64,000 bases of DNA. Source: Streptomyces sp. A1277 (lineage in GTDB: Bacteria; Actinomycetota; Actinomycetes; Streptomycetales; Streptomycetaceae). The stretch spans positions 62,001 through 126,000 of the forward strand of contig NZ_SSBI01000003.1 of NCBI RefSeq assembly GCF_004795015.1, read 5' to 3'. Shown here in pieces: positions 63,090 through 64,000 of the stretch. The notes under the pieces were generated by a model. The model was given only the letters and a program-made list of their open reading frames with translations. It did not search any database and was not told the DNA's origin. The stretch's first letter is position 1, and each line of letters starts with the position of its first letter. Position numbers and translations under genes: made by a program.

Positions 63090-64000
63090 GTGAGTACGCA
63101 ACCCGAGATCCGCACCCTGCCCGTCCCCGATGGCCTGGAGGGCGAGCGCGTCGACGCCGCCATCTCCCGGATGTTCGGTTTCTCCCGCACCAAGGCCGCC
63201 GACCTGGCCGCCGCCGGCAAGGTGCAGGTGGACGGCTCGGTGGTCGGGAAGTCCGAGCGGGTGCACGGCGGTGCCTGGCTCGAAGTGGAGATGCCGCAGG
63301 CCCCCGCGCCCGTGCAGGTCGTCGCCGAGCCCGTCGAGGGCATGGAGATCGTGCACGACGACGACGACATCGTCGTGATCGTGAAGCCGGTCGGCGTCGC
63401 CGCGCACCCCAGCCCCGGCTGGACCGGCACCACCGTCATCGGCGGCCTCGCCGCCGCCGGGTACCGGATCTCGACCTCCGGCGCCGCCGAGCGCCAGGGC
63501 ATCGTCCACCGCCTGGACGTCGGGACCTCCGGGCTGATGGTCGTCGCCAAGTCGGAGCGCGCCTACACCCTGCTGAAGGCCCAGTTCCGCGACCGGGTCG
63601 TCGAGAAGAAGTACAACGCGCTGGTCCAGGGCCACCCGGACCCGATGAGCGGCACCATCGACGCGCCCATCGGCCGCCACCCCAACCACGACTACAAGTG
63701 GGCGGTCGTCGCGGACGGCAAGGCATCGGTGACGCACTACGACCTGATCGAGGCGTACCGGGCCGCCAGCCTCCTGGACATCAAGCTGGAGACCGGCCGC
63801 ACCCACCAGATCCGGGTGCACATGTCCGCCCACCGCCACCCCTGCGTCGGTGACCTCACCTACGGCGCCGACCCGACCATGGCCAAGCGCCTCGGCCTGA
63901 CCCGGCAGTGGCTGCACGCGGTGAAGCTCGGCTTCGAGCACCCCTCGGACGGCGGCTGGGTCGAGTTCACCAGCTCCTACCCGGACGACCTCCAGCAGGC
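63090..64000 (+). CDS. rluD: RluD-family 23S rRNA pseudouridine synthase, 3' end cut by window
   Basis: 303 codons visible, no stop before the window ends. N-terminal S4 RNA-binding domain ([30 protein letters not shown]), then the catalytic domain: [18 protein letters not shown] with the catalytic Asp, [31 protein letters not shown]. Modifies uridines of 23S rRNA. GTG at 63090, 23 bases after lspA. RluD versus a related RluA/RluC specificity cannot be settled from this. Confidence 0.93.
   Translation, partial: MSTQPEIRTLPVPDGLEGERVDAAISRMFGFSRTKAADLAAAGKVQVDGSVVGKSERVHGGAWLEVEMPQAPAPVQVVAEPVEGMEIVHDDDDIVVIVKPVGVAAHPSPGWTGTTVIGGLAAAGYRISTSGAAERQGIVHRLDVGTSGLMVVAKSERAYTLLKAQFRDRVVEKKYNALVQGHPDPMSGTIDAPIGRHPNHDYKWAVVADGKASVTHYDLIEAYRAASLLDIKLETGRTHQIRVHMSAHRHPCVGDLTYGADPTMAKRLGLTRQWLHAVKLGFEHPSDGGWVEFTSSYPDDLQQ

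Overview
The window is high-GC actinobacterial chromosome, almost certainly Streptomyces. Codons end mostly in G or C, GTG starts are common, and the gene order runs from glucokinase through the division and cell wall (dcw) cluster to ileS-lspA-rluD. From memory of the S. coelicolor map this corresponds to about SCO2126 down to SCO2073. I saw no phage, transposon, CRISPR array, tRNA or rRNA; this is conserved core chromosome.

Region 1 (1-9.3 kb): glucokinase 3' end, an EEP-fold hydrolase, a membrane protein and alpha/beta hydrolase pair, a 1-acylglycerol-3-phosphate acyltransferase, a MacSR-like two-component system, a D-lactate dehydrogenase, and a fused anthranilate synthase with a Trp-Trp-Trp leader peptide and attenuator. 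Region 2 (9.3-25.3 kb): a secreted peptidoglycan amidase with FG-GAP repeats, class II DAHP synthase, a bfd/bfr iron-storage pair with an iron box, endonuclease IV, a PASTA Ser/Thr kinase, thiOSG under a TPP riboswitch, a ferredoxin-reductase-like flavoprotein, an Rv2175c-like DNA-binding protein, thiE, metF, and a membrane protein with a Q/P/Y-rich tail. Region 3 (25.3-38.5 kb): a phytoene-desaturase-like flavoprotein, a DUF4126 membrane protein with a perfect MacR-type box, a TetR/YhgE/degenerate-ATPase operon, a HEPN protein, a methyltransferase, a DUF3040 protein, and a MoxR-DUF58-transglutaminase operon.

Region 4 (38.7-57.4 kb): beta-carbonic anhydrase, then the dcw cluster rsmH-ftsL-ftsI-murE-murF-mraY-murD-ftsW-murG-ftsQ-ftsZ-pgeF-yggS-sepF-yggT-divIVA. 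Most junctions overlap or nearly touch. ftsZ is the exception and has its own 276-bp promoter and leader region. Region 5 (57.4-64 kb): a perfect 16-bp terminator, four tandem 50-bp repeats, ileS read leftward under a T-box leader, a DksA-type protein, lspA and the start of rluD.

The most notable signals are: an IleRS whose HxGH motif reads GAHH (the swapped form linked to mupirocin hyper-resistance); its T-box leader, which appears to control translation; a perfect MacR-type inverted repeat in front of a DUF4126 gene in the same window as a MacRS-like system; an ABC-type ATPase lacking the Walker A lysine; and a HEPN protein with an R-x4-H motif. I found no obviously new multi-gene defence or biosynthetic system.
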